Source: Helianthus annuus
Lineage: Eukaryota; Streptophyta; Magnoliopsida; Asterales; Asteraceae
NCBI RefSeq assembly: GCF_002127325.2
Contig: NC_035437.2
Coordinates: forward strand, 166,686,263-166,750,262
Direction: 5' to 3'
Length of the DNA stretch: 64,000 nt
Below are positions 9,226 through 21,730 of this stretch, piece by piece; within the stretch, counting starts at the first letter, position 1, and every line of letters begins with the position of its first letter. Position numbers and translations under genes: made by a program. The notes under the pieces are model-generated. The model was not told the DNA's origin, searched no databases, and was given only the letters and a program-made list of their open reading frames with translations.

Positions 9226-11378
9226 TTTGGTGTTATAGTAGACTATATCTTCAATATAATAATTTGTGTATGCCTTACTTGATTACCTCATAATGTAAAT
9301 CACTCCAAGCTTCTTCTTAGGTTTGTATCTCATCTATTTCATCCACTCTAATTTCAAAACCTAAAATGTTTTGCTTACTAAAGAGTTTCTACAAAATTTG
9401 CTCTTGTTGAATTGTTGATTATTTCTTAAGATATGATAATCCTACTGCTCTTTTCTGATAAAAAGTATTACAGCAGAAAACTAGAGCATGACTAGTGGGA
9501 TAAGTCAACCATTATATCTCTTATGATAATCAAGAACTCATTTCATTATTGCTATCATGGGAGCTATTCTAGATTCTAAATTTCCTAAGACTAATTTGTT
9601 TTTTTTTTGGAAGAATCAAAATAACTCCTAAGCCGCATGCATTACTCTAGATTCTTACTATAAAGTTTGTGGCATATGTGAATACATCATAATGTACAAT
9701 ACCATCACCCATAATTTAAAGGTTTACACATGGAAATCATTACACTTTTCCGATGCATTACATATAACTTTTCCATTAATACCATAAATTTTCTTAAGAA
9801 TCAACTATAACACTCAAGAGTACCAAAGGAAAATGAGTGTGTTGATTAGCAGCATATGTACAGGAAAAGGAATGCATGAAACTGGAAAATTAGATGATGT
9901 TCATCTCACCGCCACTAAACCTGAAAGGAGGATACTTTTAAGATTCAGAGATAGTGTACAACTACTACTTCCAGCTATAAGTTTCTTCAAAGGAAAGTCT
10001 CACAGCAGGTTTATGCCATTAAACTAGGCATGAGCATCGAGACTATCCATAATTCAATGAAACAGCTGGCTAAGATAAGTAGTAAGATATTTATGATATT
10101 TAAGTCTGCTAATGGTAATATTCTAACCAACATATGACCGGTTGATTTTAGTTCTATGTGTTTCCTTACCAGAAATCAACAAATAATTAATATGAGAGTT
10201 AGTGGCAAAATTTTATGTTAAGACTATAAGAACCATAATAAACTGTTTTATAATTGGGCTTAATGATACCTTATATATTCTGTAGATTATTCAGAATTTA
10301 GTATCAATATAAAAGTTGCATTATGACAGTTGTGAGGTTTGCATGGTTAAAACAAAGTCACTTTTACCTTAAACTCTCATATTATTTGTTATCTCAATCT
10401 GGATAGAAACCTTCTAAGATAGAACTTGATGATGCTACATTTTTCACAACCTTTGTTATCATGAAAATGAAAATTTAACAAAAGAAAAATGAGACTTACA
10501 AATTCCATCCATTAAGACCAAATTTCATGAGAAATCATGACTAGGTTAATGAAGGATGAAATATTATCAAATTTCATTCTTAGTGACTTATGAACATGTG
10601 TTATAAGCCTTAATATTTAAATGGTTAAGGGAATAAATTAAGTTCCATTAGAAGTTATATTTCATTGGAACTTATCCCAAAATGGAATATTCAGACATAA
10701 TTCATTTATCATAATATTTACTTGTATTGTCTTATATGAATTAAGGTATTAAAGAAATTAATTCATATATACTATGATTCCTTCTAAATATGTCCCTAAA
10801 ATTTTTATAACATATGGACATTAAGGAAATCAAGTCTAACATATATGACATGTTCCCACAGCACATACATCATTGAAACTTATCTTGTAGTATTCCTACA
10901 GATCTAAAAGGTTAGTGGAGTATTAAGTGTCTTAATCTTAATTTGCGAGAGTTGCAAGAGGTGGGGGAGTGAAAACTTGTTATTACCTCAATTTGCACCT
11001 CTTGTACAAGACATTGCTCCTTCACAACTTTTCTCTTTAAGAATATACTGCTACTCTAACAAAAGTTTCATTGTTGCTTAAACGCGGGCACACTCAGATT
11101 TCTTGCCAAAATTGTAATCCTCAAACAGAGAAACTACAATGAGTAACTTCTTTAATTTGTTTATCTATTAGAATTTATTGGTTTTTTAATGTTGACCATA
11201 AGCATGCTAAATTATTAAAGATTTCTAAGTCAGTGGGAGCAGTAAAAGTCCTTATCGGGAAGAGACCTATTAAATTTTACTCCGATTACACCTCTTGCGC
11301 ACACTTAGAATTATGAAAGTGATAGCAACTTAGGCAAGAGTTAATCCATAAAACTGAAACTCTTAATAAACCCAATAA
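9226..11378 (+). pseudogene. Degenerate gag region and internal sequence of second Copia element
   Basis: No long open frame. Around 9440-9640 short stretches in broken frames resemble the gag segment of the first Copia element. The 64-codon frame at 9833-10027 shows no known domain. Protease and integrase motifs are not recognisable. Confidence 0.55.
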
Positions 11379-12810
<1,432 letters not shown>

Positions 12811-13178
12811 GAGCTCATAATAAAGACGGGTCTTACTAAAGGCCTTACATAATAGCATATCGTACATATGAATGATTAGTTATTATTTTTTCCTCAATTA
12901 CACAATTTGTTTGTCTATAAATACATATGTGCACCTGATGACGTATAGACAAGAATTATACAAATTAATTTCAAAGGGCTTACCTCAGTCATTTTGGTCT
13001 TAAATTTACGTATGTTTTGATTTGGGGTTGTAACATGATTAATGGGGGTCTTGAGTTGACAGTAACTCAATGACTGTATTTTTCTGTTGCAATTTCAATT
13101 TGAAACATTGATTAATGTTTTAACTTGGCCAAACTTACTTATACTTATCACAAATGATCACTCGGCCAAGTGGGAGAA

Positions 13179-13646
13179 TGTTAGAAATAACCCGTTGATG
13201 TGGCCTTAGGGATCATTTGGTAACATTACCAATATGACATAACTAGTCCCCGACAATTACTTGATGGTAGTAATTGTAATTATTGATTAGTATTAAGGGG
13301 CAATTATGATTTCCCTTTAGGTACCATTAATAGAGAAAACATAGAGTTTTATAACGGATCACCATTCATGACCATTATTCATTGATCTTTATATATTGAT
13401 AACAAGTGGTGATCAAAACTCTAGAGTAGAACACCAATACTAAAAATACTAAAATTATCTCTAAGGTGATCCATCAACCTAAGGTACCATAACGGGAATC
13501 ATGGCTTCATCTTTATTCTCAAAGATAATCATCCCTACAAGTAATTAAGTAAATATCTCTATCTTGGTATCTATATTTGGATTATGATTGAATAAACATG
13601 ATTAGGGTTCTACGTTTTTAACCCATGTTTAAAGATATAATCAACA
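13179..13646 (+). repeat. 3' LTR of second Copia element
   Basis: 468 bp, nearly identical to 6925-7384 but with an 8-bp longer stretch after ACAAGTAA. Followed by the target duplication TGAAC at 13647-13651. Confidence 0.95.
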
Positions 13647-13651
13647 TGAAC

Positions 13652-14002
13652 CCGTTTTATTGTAGTGGGTTTTTAAGAGTTATTTATTTTGACCCGTTAT
13701 ACTTATACATTTAAATAGACCCAATTAACCTGTTTTGTAATTTGAGTTGACAATCTTTTAACCAAATCAACTCATTCTTTACTAACGTGTCATTTTTTTG
13801 AACGACCAACAAATACTATACAAGATTGGTCATCAGGACAAACCCATTGATGAAAGGTCACCCAGTGTGTTATGATTGTCACATGTACATGTATCCAACT
13901 TATGTACAGGTACATAAACTCTTCGAATTATGTTGTGGACAAACGGCTATTGATGAAGACCCAACACAACAAAAGATGTATTATTATATTAGTGTAAAAT
14001 AC
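13652..14002. other. Intergenic, no gene seen
   Basis: Continues the sequence interrupted by the second Copia element. Includes a T run followed by GAACGACCA near 13792-13806, a string also seen at the tail of the SINE-like unit near 15489. The open frame at 13826-14041 has no recognisable domain. Confidence 0.4.
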
Positions 14003-14010
14003 AACACAAC

Positions 14011-14668
14011 TAGGGTTGTAAACGAACCGAACGTTCAGTGAACAGTTCGTGAACCGTTCGGCGGGAAGTTCGTTTATGTTCGTTCGTTTATTAAACGAAC
14101 GAACATGAACAAGAAATTTCGTTCGATTAGTTAAATGAACGAACATGAACAGATGTCTCGTTCGTTCAATTGGGTTCGTGAACGTTCGGTAAGGTGTTCG
14201 TGAACATTCGTTCATTTGCGCTCGTTTATGTTAATATGTTTGTGTTTTAATTAAAAATTTTTGTACTTTCATATATTTTATCTATACTTTTTATATTATT
14301 AAACTTTTATTTATTTTATTACCCTAACAATTAAACTAGGAAACCCTCTTTCACATTTTTTTTGCATCATTTCCCTTTCCTTTCTCATTAATTACATCGA
14401 CGAATATGATCGACATCCGTTCCACAATAAAGGATTTAAGTTCCAGTGCTACTCTTTGTGTCATCCACCTTTATCCTTTGTCACGTTCGCCAAATTTATT
14501 TGTGTTCGTGAACCATCTGTGAACACGCTCATTTCCTTAATGAACGAACACGAACATAAAATCTCGTTCGGTAAATGTTCATGAACCGTTCATGAACGCA
14601 TTTATTTCCTTAACGAACGAACACGAACAAGGCCTTGTTCGTGTTCGTTCGGTTCGTTTACAGCCCTA
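14011..14668. mobile_element. hAT-type MITE (GTTCG-rich), 658 bp
   Basis: Termini TAGGGTTGTAAACGAACC and GTTTACAGCCCTA are imperfect inverted repeats flanked by the exact 8-bp duplication AACACAAC (14003-14010 and 14669-14676), the hAT signature. Both arms are packed with GTTCGTT/AACGAAC motifs. No transposase. A related copy lies at 48351-48833. Confidence 0.9.
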
Positions 14669-15002
14669 AACACAACAGAAAATCTTTTGGTTTGTTGGAT
14701 TTTTTTTAACATAAGTGCTATGTTATAAATTTTTCTTAAAATATGAATTTTGAACTATAGTGTATTTTTTTTAATCCAAAACAATATGTATGGAAGTTTA
14801 AGATTACATGTGAGGTTTGAATAAAAGATTGAATTGACGCATATAATTTAGGGGATAGACGCTAGACACGGAGTGGACTAATAATCTTATTCCATTTAGT
14901 CAAATACGGCGAGAAAGCAATCACTAGTCCACTACAAGAAAACATCATCTAAAAGTTTTGTAGGTGTAGTAAATTACTTAAGAAGTTTCTTTTTATATTT
15001 AA

Positions 15003-15421
15003 GAGTAAACTGCCATTTTGGTCTTTGTGGTTTGGTCAATTTTGCCACTTTAGTTCAAAACTTAAACTTTTTGCATCTGGGTCCCTGTGGTTTCAGTTTT
15101 ATTGCCATTTTGGTCCAAAAATGAAATTAGGTCATATTTGTCTTATAAAATCCTGTTATTTTGTCATTTTCCGCAGGGACAAAATGATCATTTCTTTTTT
15201 ATAAATAAATACCATATTTTATAAGACAAATATGACCTGATTTGCCCCTGAGGAAAATGACAAAATTGCAGGATTTTATAAGACAAGTATGACCTGATTT
15301 CATTTTTAGATCAAAATGGCAATAAAACTGAAACCACAGGGACCCAGATGCAAAAGGTTTGAGTTTTGGACTAAAGTGGCAAAAGTAACCAAACCTCAGG
15401 GACCAAAATGGCAGTTTACTC
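15003..15421. mobile_element. MULE-type foldback MITE, 419 bp
   Basis: Long terminal inverted repeats of about 170 bp begin GAGTAAACTGCCATTTTGG. The flanks are a perfect 9-bp duplication TATATTTAA (14994-15002 and 15422-15430), typical of Mutator-like elements. Non-coding. Relatives start GAGTAAA or GAGTTAA at 31121, 33955 and 39139. Confidence 0.92.
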
Positions 15422-15488
15422 TATATTTAAATTGCCTTTAATAATATATTTCAACCATTTTTTTAAATATAGTTAAATAAAAATTACT

Positions 15489-15712
15489 TTTTTTTGAACG
15501 ACAAATGTGGATCACTGACGGACCACTGAAGTATAATCGTGCCACCAGTGGAACCACCCGATCATATCTATCTCCACTAGGCATAATGCCTATACACCAA
15601 TTCAGGAGGAAACCCAATAAATATGGGAAAAACCCTCTTTTGTAGAAATCGAACTCAGAACTTTTTAATCCCAAAGCTTTATCTTACCTCTAAAACGTAA
15701 TTAGGCTATAAA
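15489..15712 (-). mobile_element. SINE-like unit (tRNA-derived)
   Basis: Read on the minus strand, a box A-like TAGCCTAATTACG (15708-15696) is followed about 40 bases on by a box B-like GAGTTCGATTTC (15656-15645). The unit ends in an A run after GTCGTTC near 15489-15496. Length of about 220 bp and a poly-A end fit a Pol III-derived SINE. Box B departs from consensus at its last base. No clear target duplication was found. Confidence 0.5.
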
Positions 15713-15966
15713 ACCATGTTTTTTTTTAGTAATGGATGTGAGTTCCCTTCCTAACCTAATATACATTTTAATCACAAGAGTCAATTTCTATCATGCGATT
15801 TAAATCCTTAACTTGATACCACTAAATTACATGTATAATTAATTTTTGGGATATTAGATTTAAATAATCTCAATTTTCAGTTGGTTGATAACACTCTCAA
15901 TTTACGAATTGTACCACGTCATTCTACTCTCAACTTTCAACTTATTTTTTTCTGACACTCACAAAC

Positions 15967-16647
15967 TAGGGCTGTCCAAAAAACTCGTGGCTCGCAACTC
16001 GCTCGAAGCTCGCTCGGATTTAGCTCAGAAAAAGCTCGCTCGATATGGCTCGGTTTGAAAGTGAGCTGAGTCGGCTCGGCTCGGCTAGAAAGTGAGCCTA
16101 GCTCGGCTCGGCTCGGCTCGTGACGAGCCAAATTGGCTCGGTTTGGTTCGCTTGGTATCTCGACTCGGCTTAGCTCGAATTATTTTACTTATAATATATT
16201 TTATTTTTATATACGTATAATATATTACAAAAAAGTGATTATTATTTACATGTATATAGGCTTATAGTTTGATATCTATGACATATTTAAACGGTGATTG
16301 TCATGTTAATGAACAAATATTATATTTACTTGAAATATAAAATATATTTTGCGTTGTTGAACGTGATTTTGGCTTGTAATGTATTAGGTTGAACTTATTT
16401 TGAATATGTTCTTTTGAAGTATTGAATAATATTTTAGAATACTGAATTTTGAGAGTTATATATTAATTTTTATTTTTAAAATCGAGCCAAACTAAGCCGA
16501 GCCGAGCCATCTCGGTTTAAAACCAACCCGAGCCCGAGCTTAGATTTTCAGCTCGGTTTCAAATCCGAGCCGAGCCGAGCCAGCTCGGTTTATAATCGAG
16601 TCGGGCCCGAGCTTGCCCTAGCTCGGCTCAGCTCATGAATAGCCCTA
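15967..16647. mobile_element. hAT-type MITE (GCTCGG-rich), 681 bp
   Basis: Ends TAGGGCTGTCC and AATAGCCCTA are flanked by the exact 8-bp duplication TCACAAAC (15959-15966 and 16648-16655). The arms are rich in GAGCC/GGCTC repeats that can pair with each other; the centre is AT-rich. No transposase. Confidence 0.9.
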
Positions 16648-16655
16648 TCACAAAC

Positions 16656-17568
16656 TAACTAACTGAACCCTAACCCAATTAGTTTTTTTTTGCTGATTTG
16701 ACACTTGTTTAGTGACGTGACACTTATTTGGTGATGTGACATATGCCATGACACTTGTTCAGTGATGTTGCATACATCAGCTAACTGGGTTATGATTCAG
16801 TTAGTTTGGGAGTGCTAGAGAAAAATAATCTAAAAATTGGAAGTGACATGATACAATTCATAAGTTGAAATCCTATTAACCAAATAATGAAAATTGTGGT
16901 TATTTGAATCCAATATCCTTTAATTTTTAAATGATTGAAATAACCAATAACAATAGAAAATCAACTGCCTCATGTCTTCTCGTTTGCCCGCGGCAACCTG
17001 AAAAATTATATATTATATACTATCAATTTCCAACAACTTGCTGTAATAGTTGTTGTACTTTGTGTAAAGTTATTTGTACAAAGCTTTCCATATATCTCTT
17101 GTACAAAATGTTGCTTTATGAAGTTGGACTTCATGGTGGGAGTTTAAAAAAAAAAATTTCTTTTGTAATCTAATGTTTTTGATCTTTTACAATTTAGCCC
17201 TAACATATTTTTATTTTCATCTTTGGCCCCTCATAATTTTCATCTTTCACAAGTTATTCGTTTTACTTTCGTTTTAATTTTTGCAAGACATGCCGCAACG
17301 TGCGTGTGGTGTTCCCTGTTTTTTGTTATATTTTTTCCCATTTGACAAGTCCGTCGCAACACGTTTATTTTTCCCGTTCAACTTAGTTATTTTTTCTACA
17401 TTTTACGTTTCGGTCTAATTCTTCGCATTAACGCACCGCAACGGGTGTGCGTGGTTTAACGATTTTACGTTTGCTTTTCGTTCAATGTTATTTTTTTCTT
17501 TTTTATTTATTTTATTTTTACGAACTTTTCCAATGTTGGGATCGCTAACAATGATGTGGCATTGGTGC
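16656..17568. other. Intergenic, repeat debris, no gene seen
   Basis: Contains repeats of TGACACTTGTTTAGTGA near 16700-16770. From about 17170 it holds a repeat family whose reverse complement recurs at about 39620-40090 (shared GCCGCAACGTG and TTTGCATTTTA-type blocks). No supported gene. Confidence 0.45.
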
Positions 17569-17573
17569 TACTT

Positions 17574-20043
17574 TGTAACGCCCGGCTCTTTTGTACCTTC
17601 CATTTATAGAAAGTTTTGTTCGTATTTCTATTTTTGGAAACCTTGTATTCTTGTAATCGTTCCTTTCGTTGTAATCATTATCAAACCGAGACTTGGATCA
17701 TTAATGAAACTTGTATTTTGTTACATTATTGTTGTACACATTCTATGTATGCTCGTACGTTCGACTTCGTGAATCAATCAATGTCTAATCGTTATTCTTG
17801 GAAACTATGTGCGAAACTTGTAATTAATCTAAACTTATGCATTGAACGTCTTTTGAACGAGAACGATACTTGGTTACGACATTTATACGCTTAAATATAC
17901 TTGGTTACGATCATCATGCTTAACTACACCTTATACTATGCTTTTATATCAAAACAAGTCCCTAAACTATCAAAAATGCACCTAATAGACTCAAGCATAA
18001 ACTTCAGGGGGGTAAAATGCAAAGTTATGGAACTTGCCGGCACTAGGGCGCAGCGTGACGCGAGGGTCCTAGACGTCACGCGAGCCCCTTGTTTCGGCAG
18101 AATGTGTGTTTCCTTGAGCTGCATGCACGAAATCCCATTAATCCAATTCACCCAATCACCTTTAATCCACCTCTAATCACCTCCAATCACCTTCTAACTC
18201 TTCCATTATAAATACCCACCTTCTCCAACCCATTTGACACTTTCACAACTCTCTAATCTTCACAAATTCACTCTCTAATCTGCAGTAAATCTGAGTTTTG
18301 GACAGATTCTTGTATCTTCACAAAAGTGAGTGTAACTTGCTCATTTCTTAACCAAACTACTTGGTTCTTCTTTCTAATGCTTTGTTATGTTCTTGGGTTT
18401 GAATCCTTGGTTTTTCCTTGGAAGAATCATGCTTGGATTTGCCCTAAAATGGACTAAAACTTTCTGTTTTGTTTATTATTAATCAACAACTTGTTATTTC
18501 TTATCCAACTTGTGTCTAACACATCTCACACCAATGTCCTAATGCTTACAACCTCTCTTATGGTTGGTTAAGCTTAAAAACATGGTTGAGACATTTAAAT
18601 CAGAGGTTAAAACCTCACAAACCTTCTGTTTTAATTAGGGTTTTACCCACAAGTGGTGTTCAAGTGTGAAACTTGATGTATGTGTGATGGTTGGTTTAGC
18701 CTAGGCTATCCCTTCATAAGAATCCACTCATTACTTGATGTTTTTTCTATAGATTAGTTGTTGTTATTACCTTAATACTTGTATGTTCATGACCCTCCTT
18801 GTTGTTTATAACAACAAGTGTAGTGGTGAACAATAGAGGTGCCTAAATGGAAGCTTGTTCTTCCTACCTCATGTATGTATTCTATGACACAAAGAGGTAC
18901 CTAAATGGAGACATTAATCTCCTACCTCATGCTTGAATCATAAGACTTGTAAACTATATAATATCTAAGTTATTCTATATGTATACATCTAAGTAACTAA
19001 GACTTGATGATGACTTAATAGTTATTTGTTAAGTGGACGTTACATCATCTATGACCATGCCCTTGTTACGACTCTAATGGATCTTAGAATCCATGAAATC
19101 ATACCAACTCTTTTGAGTTTCAATAGTGTCAAGAACAAGAGTTATGTGTACAAGATGATTATTTTCACCTATGTTACTTTCTATATATTTTAAAAACTCC
19201 GAATCTATAATCTTCCGTTATACGCCAAACTCACACACCTACGTTTCCTTGTGTAGAAGGATAAGGTGCTCCGAACTAATTCATCTACAAACTTGCTCTC
19301 GGAACTTCAAGTCACCACTTGTAAACCGTGAGTATACTCGAACCCATTTTTACTTTTAACACTTTGGGTGCAACATGTATTCTATATTAAACGCACTTGA
19401 CACTTGAAACTTATTTGAAACTTACTCTATCCATTTAAACATGAAACATGAAACTTGTGAATCTTGAGACTATTTTGTGCTATGTGAACGTTTAATTCTT
19501 GTGTGTAGTTCCGCCTTAACAATAGTAGCGCTATAGGAGTAATGCACCTCCCCGTTAGTCTTTGGGGTATTGTTAGGAGGAGACATATCAACCTCCCGTG
19601 AAACTTTGGGTTAGGTACTTTAACGCATTGGGAAACTTGGGCTATCACTTGGACTACGTAAACTAGCATGATTGAAACTATTTTATTATGTTCATGTTGG
19701 ATATGAGTTTTATTCTAATATGCTATGTAAACAAACTTGTATACTCGCTCTTTGCTTTTGCATTGAACTCTATTTTAATACATGTTGCAGGTTGATTATT
19801 GAAGTATGGATGAATGATGAAACAAGTTAGGGTGGACTAGATACACACCTAGATTAATCTATCATTTTGTTATGTTATGTTATGAAACAAAGTTGTTATT
19901 TCCTTTTGAATTATGTATGACATTTAGTTTTGAAATGAAATTTGAATTTAATTAAATATTGTCACATAGTGTTATGACGTCTCTAGCAATCTATACACAC
20001 TTCGTCTCATCCCGATGTTTCCGCCATCGGTTGGGGTGTGACA
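17574..20043 (+). repeat. 5' LTR of Gypsy element
   Basis: 2470 bp, TGTAACGCCCGG to GGGGTGTGACA. A TATAAATA box lies near 18208, consistent with the LTR promoter. Small open frames inside it are duplicated in the other LTR and have no known domains. Confidence 0.95.
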
Positions 20044-20046
20044 GAT

Positions 20047-20059
20047 TGGTATCAGAGCC
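20047..20059 (+). other. Primer-binding site of Gypsy element
   Basis: TTGGTATCAGAGCC three bases after the LTR, complementary to initiator tRNA-Met. Confidence 0.88.
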
Positions 20060-20265
20060 ATAACTATAGGGAATTAGGAAAATTGTCATGCTTTTGCCCT
20101 AATCTATAGTTCTAGGAATTTTGCCTCTTATTTGTTGTTTAAAACTTTGTACTCTACCATGCATGCTTCCTAGCTATACTTTTGATTAAATTTATGTGCC
20201 TTTCCTAAGGCTAACACGAATACACTTATGATATTTTTATAATCTTGTAACACCAACGAGAAGAA

Positions 20266-20506
20266 TTTACCAAAATAGGCGTGAAACCCACAATTTGGTA
20301 AACGACTCTCACTCTACCATTAATCTATTTTTGCACGAAATTTCACCGTTAAGCTAGGAGTGACATCCACAACTTAATGGTAATTTCCATTTCAACTCTA
20401 GTGGACCCTCGTCAAAGTGTCGAAATTTTATTTTGGCCGACGAGTACCAACCACATTTAGGGTACGAAATTGTCAAGTTAGGGGTGAAACCCGCATCTTG
20501 TCGATT
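20266..20506 (+). promoter_or_regulatory. Array of three leader hairpins with a conserved 19-nt loop (Gypsy)
   Basis: Hairpin 1: TTTACCAAA (20266-20274) pairs perfectly with 20294-20302. Hairpin 2: ACCGTTAAG (20345-20353) pairs with CTTAATGGT (20373-20381), extended by GAAATT/AATTTC after a 2-nt bulge. Hairpin 3: CAAG (20474-20477) pairs with CTTG, extended five pairs past one mismatch. All loops are exactly 19 nt and alike: ATAGGCGTGAAACCCACAA, CTAGGAGTGACATCCACAA, TTAGGGGTGAAACCCGCAT. Inside the loop a mini-stem covaries (GGA/TCC against GGG/CCC). A further 9-bp inverted repeat (20585-20593/20616-20624) has a different loop. RNA function is inference. Confidence 0.75.
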
Positions 20507-21055
20507 AAGTCCCATTCCTCGATTTTTATTCTCGCCAAAGTCCCGAATGTTTCAATCATTTAGAGATGTGTAGTAACCGGAAGGGTAAGATACCGTTAGT
20601 CGCTTCTCGATGAGAGTATCTTACTTATAGGCCAAAGCACAATATCTCTAAAACGAAAGAACTTTCGACCCACTTTGGAATAGTCGACGTTTCTCTACCC
20701 GAAACAATCCGATGTTTTATTGAGCCTCTCTTTTATGTATCTCAATTTATATGTGATTTTATACTTGAACGTTCATTCATTTCAAAATGTCGTTTTAAAC
20801 ATTTCACACGCTATCGCAATCACAAACAATAATAATCCCTTGTGAACAAACTAAATTTACAATGCTTTCATCCATTCATGTTATGCTATGTGGAATCCAT
20901 GATTATGCTATATGAGATGTTTAAACATTTGTGCTATGAAACTTTTATGCAATGAGTCTTTTGTGCCATGAACCCTTTATGCTATGTGATCAATTTCATT
21001 TTTCTAAAACAAGCATTATGACCAAGTCTCACCTATTCGTTCTTTTGAATCTTAG

Positions 21056-21730
21056 ATGTCTTCTCGTCACTCCAACGCGTCTAGGAAGTCAAAGTCTCGC
21101 TCCACCAAGAAGATGATGGCTTTCATGGCCGATCAATTTGCGCGTGTCGTTCCAAAGGTCATTTCTGAGATTCGAGCCTCTGAAACTCCTCACTCATCCG
21201 TCGACTCTAAGGTCGAAATTCGCAACCCCGCCTCGTTCAACTTTAAGCACTTCTCGTCGTGCAATCCCAAGCCATTCACCGGCAATGATGGGGTGACCGC
21301 TATGCTCGAGTGGTTTGACAGCATAGAGGTCACATTCATCAATAGCGATTGCCCTGACGAACTCAAGACACGTAGCGCAACCGGGGTATTCCAAGCCCGC
21401 GCTCTTGAGTGGTGGTCGAATGAAAGAAACATCCGTTCGAACGAGTTGGCTTATGTGTTGACCTGGGAGGAGACTAAGGCCCTAATGATGGATGAGTTCT
21501 GTCCTCCGCATGAGCAAAGAAAGTTGGAAGAAGAATTTTGGGTTTTAAAGCAAGTTGGTGATGACAACCTAGCTTACACCACCCGTTTCAAACAACTTAG
21601 CTTCATCGTCCCTCACCTTGTTTCAACCCCTGATCGCAAGAATAGCAAGTACATCAATGGTTTGCCCCTACCATGCGAGACACCATCGAGGCAGCCAAAC
21701 TCGATAGCATCGAAGCCATTTACCGTTTAG
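21056..21730 (+). CDS. gag: Gypsy gag (capsid region), frameshifted from pol
   Basis: It starts at an ATG after TTAG at 21051-21055. The chromovirus gag capsid domain is clear: [17 protein letters not shown] near residues 62-78, then LEWWSNERN and [20 protein letters not shown], up to KYINGLP near residue 200. After that the expected capsid C-terminus ([20 protein letters not shown]) is found in another frame, starting at 21673. A one-base change around the CCCC run at 21666-21669 is the likely cause. Known relatives have one continuous gag-pol frame, so I read this as a mutation or assembly error rather than programmed recoding. Confidence 0.88.
   Translation: MSSRHSNASRKSKSRSTKKMMAFMADQFARVVPKVISEIRASETPHSSVDSKVEIRNPASFNFKHFSSCNPKPFTGNDGVTAMLEWFDSIEVTFINSDCPDELKTRSATGVFQARALEWWSNERNIRSNELAYVLTWEETKALMMDEFCPPHEQRKLEEEFWVLKQVGDDNLAYTTRFKQLSFIVPHLVSTPDRKNSKYINGLPLPCETPSRQPNSIASKPFTV

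Noticed and set aside
17485..18176. Small open frames in the Gypsy LTR, repeated at 25500-26202
   Set aside because: They repeat only because the LTRs are duplicated; no domain and changes between copies are not biased to silent sites as far as I can see.
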